DNA of 64,000 nt from DATKFM01 sp963851215 (GCA_963851215.1 CAWKOG010000016.1:372001-436000), one strand, 5' to 3'. Positions 30,806 to 40,859 are shown, numbered from the stretch's first letter. The notes: a model not told the origin generated them from the sequence alone. Numbers and translations: made by a program.

Positions 30806-31585
30806 TCAAAGCGGTCGCCGCCGCACACCGATTGTTTCCAGCATAACAAGTACCGAAAACATGGGCACAATGTAGGCGTAGCGCCGCCAGAGGCGGCGAG
30901 GTTCGCTCAACAGCCGAAACAGCCATTCCAGGCCGCTACGCTGTATCCACAGCGGCGCTTGGTGCTTTATGCCCGCGTGGAAATCGAAGGCTGCTCCGAC
31001 ACCTATCAGAACCGCTGCATCAAGCACCTCTCGGTGTGCCGCCATCCATCGTTCCTGCTTTGGTGTGCTTAGCCCAACCCAAACTATGTCCGGCCTGGTC
31101 GCATTGATCCCGCGAATGACCGAACGATCCTCCTCCTCGGTCAGCTGACGAAATGGCGGTGAATGCGTTCCAGCAACGGCAAGGTTCGGAAAGCGCGCTG
31201 CTAGGCGCTGTACCAATTGCTCGGGAACGCCGTCAGCGCCGCCATAAAAATAGTGTCGATGGCCCGTAGCGGCGGTGTGCTCACATAGGGCAAGCATCAG
31301 ATCGGGGCCATAGACCCGGGAAACGTGCTTTGCCCCCCGCCAGCGCGAGATCCAGACCAACGGCATGCCGTCCGGCGTCACCAACCCGGCGCGGTTATGT
31401 ATCTCCCGAAGTCTCTCATCGCGCTGGCATTCCATGATGCCATGGGCGCCGCTGACGCATACGAAGGAGCGTTCGTCTGCCCGTATGAGGCGGTCGATCT
31501 CGGCGATTGTCATTGGAATATTGACGGCACTCACGCCCACGCCCAGCACATTCGTGCGGGTAATGGCGGGGCGACTTTGGGCCAC
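30806..31585 (-). CDS. WecG/TagA/CpsF-family (GT26) glycosyltransferase
   Basis: 259 residues. VNIPMTIAEIDRLI, CVSGAHGIMECQRDERL, TPDGMPLVW, RVYGPDLMLALCEH, YFYGGADGVPEQL and VWVGLSTPKQERWM are the conserved blocks of the GT26 fold. Such enzymes add a sugar (often ManNAc/ManNAcA or Glc) to undecaprenyl-diphosphate-linked sugars early in assembly; a C-terminal membrane-associated helix (RRYAYIVPMFSVLVML) is present. ATG 31585, intact. Its end faces the end of manC; its start is divergent from the epimerase gene. Confidence 0.85.
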   Translation of the reverse strand: MAQSRPAITRTNVLGVGVSAVNIPMTIAEIDRLIRADERSFVCVSGAHGIMECQRDERLREIHNRAGLVTPDGMPLVWISRWRGAKHVSRVYGPDLMLALCEHTAATGHRHYFYGGADGVPEQLVQRLAARFPNLAVAGTHSPPFRQLTEEEDRSVIRGINATRPDIVWVGLSTPKQERWMAAHREVLDAAVLIGVGAAFDFHAGIKHQAPLWIQRSGLEWLFRLLSEPRRLWRRYAYIVPMFSVLVMLETIGVRRRPL

Positions 31586-31802
31586 GGCTATGCTCCGGAT
31601 GCTCCTGACTCCAATCGACGCTGGCGATAGTACAGTTTAAGACTGCTAGAGGGAAGTGGCGGAAGCTGCTATTCTGGAGCGATCGATGCGCTCGCACGGA
31701 TAGTGAATCGTGCTGGAATAGTCGGTAACCCGACTGAACCGTCCTTCCAACAGATTCGGCCATCGATCGTGTAACACGCACTGTCGCGAACCGGAGAAGC
31801 GA

Positions 31803-32813
31803 ATGATGACAGCGAATAGGTCGACGCCGGTGTTGGTTGCCGGGGCAGGCGGTTTTATCGGCGGCTGGCTTGTGGGAAGTATGCTCCGCGATGGTTTCAA
31901 GAGCGTCCGCGCCGTGGACACTAAGCCTATAGACAACTGGTATCAGGTATTCCCTGATGCGGAGAACCTTGTTGTCGATTTGCGGGGCCCAGATGCTTGT
32001 CGCCAGGCCATCAAGGGAGTGGAAGTCGTATTCAATCTTGCCGCCGATATGGGTGGGATGGGTTTTATCGAAACCCACAAAGCCGAATGCATGCTGTCCG
32101 TTCTGATCAACACCCATCTATTGCTGGCAGCGCGCGAGATGAAGGTGAAGCGCTTTTTCTTCTCCTCCTCCGCATGTGTTTATAACGCAGAAAAACAGAC
32201 CGATTCCAAGGTCACGGCGCTTCGCGAAGAGGACGCCTACCCCGCGATGGCGGAGGATGGCTATGGTTGGGAAAAGCTGTTCTCTGAGCGCATGTGTCGC
32301 CATTTCAGGGAAGACTTCGGCATCGCGACACGGGTCGCCCGATATCACAATGTTTATGGTCCCTTTGGCACCTGGGCGGGGGGTCGCGAAAAGGCGCCCG
32401 CCGCGATTTGCCGCAAGGTGATTGATGCAAAACAAACCGGACGGCATGACATCGAAATTTGGGGCGATGGGGAGCAGACGCGTAGCTTCATGTACATCGA
32501 TGACTGTGTGCATGGCACGCGAGCAATTTTGGAGTCGGAGGTCATCGAACCGATCAATCTCGGGTCCTCCCAACTCGTGACGATTAACCAGCTCGTTGAT
32601 ATCGCCGAGGCGATAGCGGGCATCAAACTTAAGCGTCACTACAAGCTAGATGCGCCCAAAGGAGTGCGTGGCCGCAACTCAGATAACACGATGATTAAGA
32701 AACTGATGGGCTGGGAACCATCCGTACGGCTTGAAGACGGACTGGAAAAGACATATCGCTGGATCCACGATCAGATGAAAGCGCGTCAGGAAGGCCGCGA
32801 GTGGGTAGCCTGA
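31803..32813 (+). CDS. GDP-mannose 3,5-epimerase-like NAD-dependent epimerase
   Basis: 336 residues. VLVAGAGGFIGGWLV binds NAD; NLAADMGGMGFIETHKAECM, SSSACVYNAEKQTD, EDGYGWEKLFSERMCRHF (catalytic YxxxK) and RYHNVYGPFGTW match the GDP-D-mannose 3',5'-epimerase signature far better than other SDR epimerases. It would convert GDP-D-mannose to GDP-L-galactose/L-gulose. GGAG precedes the ATG. With ManC upstream it implies an L-galactose- or L-gulose-type sugar in the polymer, although a close relative with another specificity cannot be excluded. Confidence 0.75.
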   Translation: MMTANRSTPVLVAGAGGFIGGWLVGSMLRDGFKSVRAVDTKPIDNWYQVFPDAENLVVDLRGPDACRQAIKGVEVVFNLAADMGGMGFIETHKAECMLSVLINTHLLLAAREMKVKRFFFSSSACVYNAEKQTDSKVTALREEDAYPAMAEDGYGWEKLFSERMCRHFREDFGIATRVARYHNVYGPFGTWAGGREKAPAAICRKVIDAKQTGRHDIEIWGDGEQTRSFMYIDDCVHGTRAILESEVIEPINLGSSQLVTINQLVDIAEAIAGIKLKRHYKLDAPKGVRGRNSDNTMIKKLMGWEPSVRLEDGLEKTYRWIHDQMKARQEGREWVA

Positions 32814-32863
32814 TCCCACTGCACGGGGGCGTGCTGCAAGCGGAACACCGGCGCGTCGCATGC

Positions 32864-33589
32864 TCAGTGTGCAGTGACCGACGGACAGACGATGCCGGTC
32901 GTTCCGGCCGGAATCTCAAGCCGCTTTGCTGTCCATGTCCAGTTTCGTCCACGGGAATCCGTCGCATCGCCCTTGAGTGAATCCGCTTGTTCCAATCGAC
33001 CGCGACGCGCCACGGTAAGACCCATGCCGTTATCGTAGTCAATCTCGATAGCCGAATTTTCCGCCCCCCAGTGCCAGTGTCGCGGATAAGCCGTCCCGGT
33101 CACCCGCCCGGCCGCGTCCAGCGTCAATTCAAAGCTGCTTCCCTGTTGGTCTTCAAAAAGCCATCGACCCGCTGCTAGCGGACAATCGGTTGATTGCTGT
33201 GATTCCTCGGCCGACTCGGCGGGCTCGGTGAACGTCGGCGTTGCGGTCGGAACCGCATCCGGCGGCGTAGTCAACCGCCGATAGAGGTCTGCGGTCAGCT
33301 TGCCATCAGCCTCTATCTCTATCGATTGCTGGTACTTCCGGATTGCCGCTATGGTGCGTGGCCCTATTTTCCCGTCCGCCCCGCCTGGATCAAAACCGAG
33401 TTCCGCGAGCCGTCGCTGCACCTCCTGTACCTGCGCCAGCGTAGCCACCCAAACTGCATCGTCTGCAGATGCCTGCACCAACTGGGTCTGATCTGGATCT
33501 GGCTGCGCCGCTCCGGCATCCATTGCGCACATGAACGCAATTGTTAACCATAAAACACCGGCTCTGGAAGTTGCTAAGCGATTGATCAT
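32864..33589 (-). CDS. secreted protein with peptidoglycan-binding domain
   Basis: 241 residues. Probable signal peptide (VLWLTIAFMCAMDAGAAQ). The middle, VQEVQRRLAELGFDPGGADG followed by IGPRTIAAIRKYQ, is a PG_binding_1 repeat. The C-terminal 100 residues (WLFEDQQGSSFELTL and later beta-rich residues) are an unrecognised small beta domain. Possibly ties the cell wall to the export machinery; no catalytic domain is seen. Transcribed away from the export genes. Confidence 0.65.
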   Translation of the reverse strand: MINRLATSRAGVLWLTIAFMCAMDAGAAQPDPDQTQLVQASADDAVWVATLAQVQEVQRRLAELGFDPGGADGKIGPRTIAAIRKYQQSIEIEADGKLTADLYRRLTTPPDAVPTATPTFTEPAESAEESQQSTDCPLAAGRWLFEDQQGSSFELTLDAAGRVTGTAYPRHWHWGAENSAIEIDYDNGMGLTVARRGRLEQADSLKGDATDSRGRNWTWTAKRLEIPAGTTGIVCPSVTAH

Positions 33590-34069
33590 TGTGGTGGTCT
33601 AGCACTGCGTGGTTCAGATTACAGTAACAACTCGCAGCAACGTTCATCAAGTAGGTTTAACTGCTCAATCAGGCGGCAAGGACGATCAGCAGGGAGAATT
33701 CAAGAGACCCTGCCTGGGGCCTATCGGACACCGGAGCAGACGGCAAGTTTTTCGTGGCCAAGGCACCGCAGATTGCAGTTCCCAAGCTCAGCGCCGCTTC
33801 GGCCGTCGTTGAATTTGCCGCAGACAGGACTCCCCCAGGGTATGGCAATGTCTGTGCCCATCTTGGCGAGCCCCGCGAGATCCTTGGATTGCAGCCATCG
33901 GTTGTATGAGCAGAGCAGTGTTCTAACTATGCCTGTGTTTCACAAGTGTACAAATCGCCACCAGGCGAGCTCGCGGCGCTCCCCGGAACTCGGAAAAAAC
34001 TGATAGAACGCAATCGAGGAAGTGTTAGAATATTATCATAATTGCGCAATAAACGATAGGCTCATCACC
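33590..34069. other. intergenic region upstream of the export genes
   Basis: 480 bases between divergent genes. The last 50 bases are AT-rich (about 34025-34055) and probably contain the promoter of the export operon. No gene, hairpin or repeat supported. Confidence 0.4.
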
Positions 34070-34633
34070 ATGGGAATGCGTATAAGGCACTGGCTCGGCG
34101 TACTGATTCTTTTTGCGGTTGGTGCTTGTGGCGGACCAGACATAGCGGAAACCGTCACCATTCCTGAGGCCGCGCCCTATCGTCTCGACAGCGGTGATCA
34201 ACTGCGCATTACCGTCTTTGGCCAGGAGGAGATGACTGGCGAGTACCTGGTGGACGGCAATGGAGCTATTTCACTGCCACTGCTGGCTCAGGTTCCGGCG
34301 CGAGGTCTGACCGCCGAAGAACTTGAACAGGAAATTGTGCAGCGCTTGCAATCTCAGAGCCTACTCATAAATCCGAGCGTCAACGTCCAAATCCTGACCT
34401 ATCGGCCGTTCTTCATTCTTGGTCAGGTCGCTGCGCCAGGGCAATATGCCTATGTCGACGGCATGACGGTTCTGACTGCTGTGGCTATGTCGGGAGGCTT
34501 CACTATTCGAGCTGACACGGATGATTTCACGATCACGCGCAAAGTAGGTAACAAGGTCATCGAAGGTCGCGCACAGCGTAACACGCTGGTGAAGCCCGGG
34601 GACGTGGTCTTTGTTCCCGAGAGAATTTTCTGA
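34070..34633 (+). CDS. short Wza-like polysaccharide export lipoprotein
   Basis: About 187 residues. MGMRIRHWLGVLILF followed by AVGAC (lipobox, Cys near residue 23) makes it a lipoprotein. YRLDSGDQLRITVFGQEEM and YLVDGNGAISLPLLAQV form the Poly_export domain and FFILGQVAAPGQYAYV with VLTAVAMSGGF is the SLBB domain. The short form is typical of systems where the outer-membrane pore is a separate beta-barrel, and such a barrel is encoded next. ATG 34070 chosen; ATG 34076 also possible. Confidence 0.85.
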   Translation: MGMRIRHWLGVLILFAVGACGGPDIAETVTIPEAAPYRLDSGDQLRITVFGQEEMTGEYLVDGNGAISLPLLAQVPARGLTAEELEQEIVQRLQSQSLLINPSVNVQILTYRPFFILGQVAAPGQYAYVDGMTVLTAVAMSGGFTIRADTDDFTITRKVGNKVIEGRAQRNTLVKPGDVVFVPERIF

Positions 34634-34760
34634 CGTGTTTACAAGTTGCGTGTTGAAAGGGGGATGTCGCCGAGCTGTACGGTAGATTGCAAGAAGAAAC
34701 TCCTCCAGAAAGGTGCATGCTTAGACAGTTTGGCCCTTCCGGAACAGAAGGGGGCAGATC

Positions 34761-36056
34761 ATGGTTGAGAAGCGACGGACGCGGATTCCCGCCATTATTG
34801 CGGCTTGTGGCTTAGTGTTCATGTTTTCGACGGCTGCCGCACAACAGCCTGCGACGGACTACCAAAGGCCGGGGGCGGGCGCCCGTGGAGTTGGGACAGG
34901 CGATTGGCTGTTCGTGCCCAACTTGCCGAGTGTGTTCCAACGCCCGCGTCCGGAGTATGATCCGACCGGACTTCAACTCGGTGCCTGGATGCTTCGCCCT
35001 GAAATCTCCATCGGCGCCGAAGCCACCGACAACGTGTTCTCGGAAGAGAACGACAAGGATTCCGATATCTCCGGAGTAGCACAGCCAGCTTTCAGGCTGC
35101 AGAGCAACTGGTCGACCCATATGCTTGGCATCGAAGGCGATGCAAGGTTTGAGCAGCATCTGGAAGAAACGAGTGAGAACAAGGAAGAGGGCGGCGGAAC
35201 GGCATTCGGGCGATTGGATATTACGGGGGATGACACACTATTTGCGTCGGCAGGCTACCGTCGCATTACTGAAGACCGAGACGACCCGGACGACGAAGAG
35301 GGACAGATAACCGAATACAACCGCGCGAACGCTCGCATCGGTTACATACACGATTTCTCCCGGATTATCCTCAGATTCGATGCGCTAGGTCGTAACTTCG
35401 ATTATCTCGAAGATATCGATGAAGATCGGGACCGTAACGAGCTCGATCTCGGCATGCGCATTACCTATGCATGGACGCCGCGCATTACGCCTTTCGTGGC
35501 AATCGGCTATGGACTTGAGGACTACGAGGAGGAAGTGGATGACGGCGGCGTCGACAGGGATTCGATGCAATACACCGCGCTTATCGGCGCGAACTTCCTG
35601 ATCACAGAGATCTTAAGTGCAGAACTTGCGCTCGGCGTGGAACACACGACATTCGATGAATCGTCGTTCAACTCCACGACAAATCCTTCTGCCAACGGCC
35701 GGATGATTTGGAATATTACGCCGCTTACATCGATTATCGCGCGCGCGCGTTACTACGAGGACGTTACGACACAGGCCGGTGCCTCAAGCAAAAGAGTGAT
35801 TTCGGGCGGTGTGCGGGTGGAGCAGGAAATATTGAGCGATTTGCTCGCGTTCGGTGAGATTGGGTACCGAAATGACAACTATGACGGCGTCGACCGGAAC
35901 GATAACCGATTCGAAGCCGGCCTGGGAGGTGAGTACTTGTTGAACCGCAATGTTTCGTTCTTTGCAGAATACAGCTTTGAGCACAGGGAATCCGACGTCG
36001 CCGGACTGGATTTTACGAAGAACACCATATTCATCGGTACGCGCCTTCAATACTGA
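34761..36056 (+). CDS. outer-membrane beta-barrel protein of BBP2-like family
   Basis: 431 residues. Signal peptide (IIAACGLVFMFSTAAA), then a barrel of regularly alternating beta-hairpins rich in Asp/Glu and Arg (EISIGAEATDNVF, DITGDDTLFASAGY, FAEYSFEHRESDVAG), ending in an aromatic residue (TRLQY) as expected for outer-membrane insertion. This is the putative BBP2-type barrel commonly encoded between Wza-like and Wzc-like genes. It probably forms or lines the export pore. Runs of acidic residues (EEDNDKDSD-like) suggest calcium binding. Confidence 0.7.
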   Translation: MVEKRRTRIPAIIAACGLVFMFSTAAAQQPATDYQRPGAGARGVGTGDWLFVPNLPSVFQRPRPEYDPTGLQLGAWMLRPEISIGAEATDNVFSEENDKDSDISGVAQPAFRLQSNWSTHMLGIEGDARFEQHLEETSENKEEGGGTAFGRLDITGDDTLFASAGYRRITEDRDDPDDEEGQITEYNRANARIGYIHDFSRIILRFDALGRNFDYLEDIDEDRDRNELDLGMRITYAWTPRITPFVAIGYGLEDYEEEVDDGGVDRDSMQYTALIGANFLITEILSAELALGVEHTTFDESSFNSTTNPSANGRMIWNITPLTSIIARARYYEDVTTQAGASSKRVISGGVRVEQEILSDLLAFGEIGYRNDNYDGVDRNDNRFEAGLGGEYLLNRNVSFFAEYSFEHRESDVAGLDFTKNTIFIGTRLQY

Positions 36057-36200
36057 AACCCGATGACGTCATCGTTGTGCAGGTGTGATCGATGCAGAGA
36101 AGACTAAACGAACAGCAATGAATGAAGAGCGGAGCCGCCGCGCAAGAGCGCAGCGAGAAACTGCGACGGGCACCATGCAGGACATGAGCGGAACATAGAG

Positions 36201-38469
36201 ATGACGATTGATCAGCTTGAGAGGGTTCGCCGGCAACCGGAACCCAAGCGTAAAGACGAGAGTTGGCGGTCCAGCTATCTGCCGACAGCAGACTTGAGCA
36301 GCTGGTTGCGGATTCTGCGTCGTCGAAAATGGATTCTAATTCTCTGCTCGCTTCTGATAACAAATGCCGCGGCAGCTATCATCTATTCGCTCCCGTCCCA
36401 GTACCAAGCGACAAGTTCCATTAATGATCGACGAACGTCAGCCTCAATTGGCCGACCTCCAATCCATAGTCAGCGGATTGCCAATCGGGAGGGGTACCGT
36501 CGAAAGCGAAGTTGCGGTCATGCTGTCACGGGACTTTGCCGACCGCGTAATCCAAAAACTGAAGCTGTTCGAACTGCCGGAGTTCAATCCTGTTCTCCGC
36601 GATCCGGGTACGTTGGATTACCTGAAGTCTGAAGCAGCAAAGCTGGTCAAGCAGCAAACGGAAGGAATCATTGAATCTGAACCGGAGCAGATGCTGCCGG
36701 TCGAGCAACAGTTCGACCGAGAGCGCGTGCTTGTTATCAATACATTGCTCAGGAAGATCGAGGTGAGACCAAGAGGAGATACGCTGGTCATCGATGTAAC
36801 CGTGACCACCGAATCAGCGGGGGCTGCCGCCGATGTGGCAAACACGGTCGCCGAGCTATATCTGGTCGATCAACTGGAAGCAAAGTACGAAGCAACCAAG
36901 CGCGCAACGGGTTGGCTCACGGAGAGAATTACCCAACTTCGGTCGGAACTGGAAAAGGCAGAATCCGCAGTCGAAGAGTATCGAACCTCGGCGGGGCTGT
37001 TGACGGGTGGCGGCGAGGTCACGCTCGCACAACAACAGTTGGCCGATGTAAGTACGCAGCTCAGCGCGGCACGAATTCAGCGTACACAAGCTGAAGCGAG
37101 CTTGCGGCAAGCAGAAACCCTGCTTCGCTCAGGTGGCGCTGGATCCGCCAGTGACGTGCTGGAGTCGCCGGTCATCCAGAATCTTATGGCACAGGAGACA
37201 GAAGTGCTTCGCAAGATCGCCGATTTGTCGTCAAAGGTCGGCGAGAACCATCCATCAATGATCAGTGCGCGAGCGGAAGCGCGGGACCTGCGAACCAAGA
37301 TAACGTTCGAAGTTAGCCAGGTCGTCGCGCGTTTGCGCAATGAAGTCGCAGTTGCTCGTGAGCAGGAAAGTACGTTTGAGACAAACCTCAAGGAACTTGA
37401 GGCGGGGATGGGAACATTGAATTCTCGGGATGCGCAGCTTCGTATTCTCGAGCGGGAAGCGGAAGCCAGCCGCTTGCTGTACGAAACATTCTTGTCTCGT
37501 TTCAAGGAATCGGAGAACCAGGAAAAGATCCAACAGTCCGACGCCCGAATTATTTCGCGAGCGGATGTGCCGTTTGGTCCAGCGCTGCCCAACAAGCCGT
37601 TGCTGCTTGTGCTGGCTGCGGCTGGCTCGTTGTTGTTCGGATTCATCATCATCGGCATGTTGGAGATGTTCGACCGGGGACTCCATAGTATGGAGGAAGT
37701 GTACCACTATCTTGATTTGCCATGCTTTGGTCTAATTCCCGCGATCTCCACATTTCGTTTGGCGGGGAAGTCTCCAGAGCTCTATGCCGTTAAGAAGCCG
37801 AACTCCGCATATGCGGAATCAGTTCGCACGGTGACGACCGGCGTTCTCCTGTCTGATTCAGCAGCGAAATCGCATGTGATCGCCGTAACCTCGGCGCGGC
37901 CGAACGAAGGCAAGACCGCGATCGCAATCTCAATGGCAGCGCTGAACGCATTGGGCGGGCGAAAATCAATCGTGTTGGACTTCGACCTTAGGAAGCCCGA
38001 GATTCGGGATCGGCTCCGCTCGAAGGCAGACATTGGGATAGTTGATTATCTTGCGAATCAGGTCCCGCTATCGGATGTGATACAGAAGGACGAGGCTTCG
38101 GGCCTGGACTTTATTGTGGCGGGTCGTCGCACGGCAAACTTTGCAGATGTAATCCGGTCGAGCAGACTTGAAGATTTGTTTAGCGAACTCCGCCAGCAGT
38201 ATGATTTGGTCGTACTCGATACTCCGCCTGTCCTGGCCGTCGCCGATACGCGCCTTCTGGCGAGGTTGGCGGACAAGACATTGCTCGTCATCCGTTGGGC
38301 TGAAACGGGTCGAGACGTGGTGCGACTGGCGCTGCGGCAGATGTCTGACGCGGGCGTGGATGTCGCCGGCGCCGCAATATCGATGGTAGATGTACGCCGC
38401 AATGCGAAGTATGGGTTCGGCGACTCTGGACAGTTCACAGGCGCTTTTAAGCAGTACTACGGCAGTTAG
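36201..38469 (+). CDS. Wzc-type polysaccharide copolymerase / BY-kinase, one frameshift
   Basis: The first 75 residues (LSSWLRILRRRKWILILC, first membrane segment of the Wzz domain) are in one frame. At about 36425 an extra A in ATTAATG shifts to the frame continuing MIDERQPQLADLQSIVSG. The periplasmic coiled coil (about 190-420), GNVR-type segment, second membrane segment (LLLVLAAAGSLLFGFIIIGM) and cytoplasmic kinase follow: Walker A SARPNEGKTAIA, Walker A' VLDFDLRKP, Walker B LVVLDTPPVLAVAD. The C-terminus is short in Tyr (KYG, QYYG). About 755 residues. It controls chain length and drives export together with the two upstream products. Confidence 0.85.
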
Positions 38470-38577
38470 CAGATTCGGCTGCTTTACAACGTTGACTCGG
38501 GTATTGATTCTCAGTCGGGCAATCGCCGCATTTTGCGTCAAAAGGACATGACCTGATCGCGACCGTTCACGGCCGAT

Positions 38578-38928
38578 GTGCACCGCAAACTGCGCAATGG
38601 CGCCGCCAACGACGGCGTGCTTGCGTTTCACATCACGAACCGCCGCCTCGATTTGCAACCGGTCCTCGCCAATCTTGCGGCCGGCGCCGGTCTAGTCGCC
38701 TGGATTCAGGAGCATAAGACGACCGCTGAGATGCGCGTAACCCAACACATCAGAAGTTCGACGTGGGTAGTAATTGCACGAAATGCGGATGGCCTCGGCG
38801 CATTGCTGTCCGACGACCGCTGGCATCGATTGGAACCGCGGGGTGGCCTTCGCCTATGGACTGATGATTACTCAAACATCCTCAGCGCGATGCGTTGGAC
38901 TTGGCCGTCCTTTTCTCACTCGCAGTAG
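38578..38928 (+). pseudogene. C-terminal remnant of a fused MFS/spermidine-synthase-like protein
   Basis: About 116 codons. GVLAFHITNRRLDLQPVLANL, STWVVIARN and LRLWTDDYSNILS correspond to the last about 110 residues of the large fused transporter/spermidine-synthase-like proteins (HISNRYLDLxPV and WTDDxSNLL motifs). Nothing of the upstream 400-700 residues is present: the space before it is only about 110 bases after the Wzc stop, with a stop codon in frame just before. So this is a truncated gene, not an assembly indel. It may mark a recombination edge of the locus. Confidence 0.7.
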
Positions 38929-39104
38929 TTTTCGTCACCCCAGCACGGCGCCTTTGGATCTTTGATGTGTCCCCTGAACGATGCGAGAAAGTCGGACATT
39001 CAGTCGTTCGCGACAATGCTGCAACGCCCACCACGAAATCTTGATACACTGCTGGACCTTGGAACAAGAACAGCCGCCACAAAATTTGGATCGGTTCATT
39101 GGAA

Positions 39105-39506
39105 ATGAGACTACCTATGCCGCTAGTTCGGGTATGCATGCAGACTGCCTTTGCCGTCGGTGTCGTGTCGGTCGTGGTGCTCAGTCTCCTTCCAGGAAAA
39201 TCACTGCCGTCAATCGATGTTTCCGACAAGCTCGAGCATTTCGTTACGTATTTGCTACTCGGCATGCTGGCGGGGTTCGCATTTCCAACGCAAAGAGCGA
39301 TGATATTGTTGATGGCGCTTCTTTCGACACTCGGAACTGCCTTGGAACTGTGCCAATGGTTCGTACCCGGGCGGTCGATGGAACTGGGCGACGCAATCGC
39401 AAGTGGCCTTGGCGCCTGCGTGATGCTTGGTCTGCAAATCCTGCTGCGGTCGAGACTAGCGCGGAGCAGAAGGAGACTAGCGACGAATGCATCTCCACCG
39501 CTTTAA
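39105..39506 (+). CDS. VanZ-family membrane protein
   Basis: 133 residues. Four hydrophobic segments; SLLPGKSLPSIDVSDKLEHF, then HFVTYLLLGMLAGFAF and later ELCQWFVPGRSMELGDAIAS, the conserved VanZ blocks (DKxxHxxxY and PGRxxxxxDxxxN/S). ATG 39105 preferred over TTG 39099. VanZ-like genes are common beside exopolysaccharide loci; their job is unclear. The last member of the left-hand locus. Confidence 0.75.
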   Translation: MRLPMPLVRVCMQTAFAVGVVSVVVLSLLPGKSLPSIDVSDKLEHFVTYLLLGMLAGFAFPTQRAMILLMALLSTLGTALELCQWFVPGRSMELGDAIASGLGACVMLGLQILLRSRLARSRRRLATNASPPL

Positions 39507-39816
39507 CTGACAGCCGCGTCAGCCGTGAATAATGACGAAACCGGCTCTTTCAAGAGAAACAAGATTGGTCGCGTCGGCCGCTGCCTCTTCGGTGTTACCG
39601 GTTCGCCTGGTTGCAGGCGCGCTATCACCCACATTGGCGAATTCTATGTATCTGCGACCGATTGCCGACGGCGGGATGCCTGGATTACAGGTCCGTATCG
39701 ATAACATCTAATGAGTGTGAGGCAGGGGCTACTCAGTGGAACAGCAGTTCTACGGAGTAGGCACCCCGGGGATGATTTTAGGCACGGGTAATTTTCCGAC
39801 CGGTATGCTGGGGACG
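39507..39816. other. intergenic region between the polysaccharide locus and tRNA-Ser
   Basis: 310 bases. No gene supported. It is the boundary zone where the low-GC locus meets the high-GC backbone. I looked for an integrase or repeat of the tRNA 3' end and saw none. Confidence 0.5.
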
Positions 39817-39908
<92 letters not shown>

Positions 39909-40150
39909 ATCTCGGCAATCGCGGGGTGACTGTTCGTCTGCGGCCGTCCCGCGAAAGGCGGCCGGACCGTACCGGATCACCGACTCGCCCGCAAGATTGG
40001 CGGCAGCGGCAGGTCAGCGCCGATCGATGGCATGAGATCTGCGCTGCAATGCCGGCCGCGGCCCTAGCGCCAGACCGGCCACCGGCGATGGCGACAGCAA
40101 TGGCGACGGTTCACCACATGCAGCTGCGGCGCGCACCTGAACTGACGATA
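39909..40150. other. intergenic region before the rplU promoter
   Basis: Part of a 393-base gap between tRNA-Ser and rplU. The tRNA promoter must lie here on the minus strand. Nothing else supported. Confidence 0.4.
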
Positions 40151-40175
40151 AGATATTGGAATATCTGAATATTCC
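40151..40175. promoter_or_regulatory. overlapping AT-rich inverted repeats, candidate operator
   Basis: Two interleaved perfect palindromes: AGATATT-GG-AATATCT (40151-40166) and GGAATAT-CTGA-ATATTCC (40158-40175). They stand out in GC-rich surroundings and lie about 28 bases upstream of the rplU -35 box. They could be an activator or repressor site, or a protein-binding site for the tRNA gene; function unproven. Confidence 0.45.
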
Positions 40176-40202
40176 ACCGACACCACTGGTCCCGCACCGG
40201 CA

Positions 40203-40231
40203 TTGACAGCCTTCTGCGCCGCCAGTATAGT
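40203..40231 (+). promoter_or_regulatory. sigma70-type promoter of rplU-rpmA
   Basis: Consensus -35 TTGACA (40203-40208), 17-base spacer, -10 TATAGT (40226-40231). Transcription would start near 40238, leaving a leader of about 64 bases before the rplU ATG at 40302. Confidence 0.8.
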
Positions 40232-40301
40232 GCGCGTCCTTGTGGCGCGGGCAGATGGGCCCGCGCATTTGATTTCCTTAGAGAAACTCGGTCTTTTGAT
40301 C

Positions 40302-40859
40302 ATGTACGCAGTCATTCGTACCGGCGGCAAGCAATACAAGGTCGCCAAGAACGATGTGATCTCGGTCGAGCGCCTGGCCGGCGCTCCCGGTGAGATCCTC
40401 GAGCTGAACGACGTCCTGATGCTGGGCGACGGCGGCAACGTCACCCTCGGCGCGCCCACGGTATCCGGCGCCTGCGTCGGCGCCGCCGTGCTGGAGCAGG
40501 CCAAGGGCGACAAGATCCTCATCTTCAAGAAGAAGCGCCGCCACAACTACCGCCGCAAGAACGGCCATCGCCAGGAACTGACGATCCTGCGCATCACCGA
40601 AATCCTGACCGACGGCAAGAAGCCGGACAAGACGCCGCTGGAGGCAAAGGCGCCGAAGGAAGAGAAGAAAGCCGCCGCCAAGAAGCCGGCGGCGAAGAAG
40701 GCAGCGCCGAAAGCGGCCGCCGCCAAAACTCCGGCGAAGAAGCCCGCGGCCAAGAAGGCCGCGAAGAAGAAGAAGAGGAGTAACGCGCCATGGCACATAA
40801 GAAAGCCGGCGGCAGTTCGCGCAACGGCCGCGATTCCGCTGGAAGGCGCCTGGGCGTGA
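40302..40859 (+). CDS. rplU: 50S ribosomal protein L21, probable frameshift near the end
   Basis: L21 core MYAVIRTGGKQYKVAKND through KKKRRHNYRRKNGHRQ, followed by a Lys/Ala/Pro-rich tail (KAAAKKPAAKKAAPKAAAAK) common in alphaproteobacterial L21. As written the frame has no stop before 40859 and runs 70 bases into rpmA. One base fewer in the AAGAAGAAGAAGAGG run near 40770 would end it at the TAA just before the rpmA ATG. I therefore believe the true stop is at about 40782. L21 binds 23S rRNA near L20. Confidence 0.9.
   Translation: MYAVIRTGGKQYKVAKNDVISVERLAGAPGEILELNDVLMLGDGGNVTLGAPTVSGACVGAAVLEQAKGDKILIFKKKRRHNYRRKNGHRQELTILRITEILTDGKKPDKTPLEAKAPKEEKKAAAKKPAAKKAAPKAAAAKTPAKKPAAKKAAKKKKRSNAPWHIRKPAAVRATAAIPLEGAWA

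Noticed and set aside
40790..40859. True read-through of rplU into rpmA
   Set aside because: A one-base indel in an AAG/AGG run explains the missing stop better than a 70-base overlap, given similar errors elsewhere.
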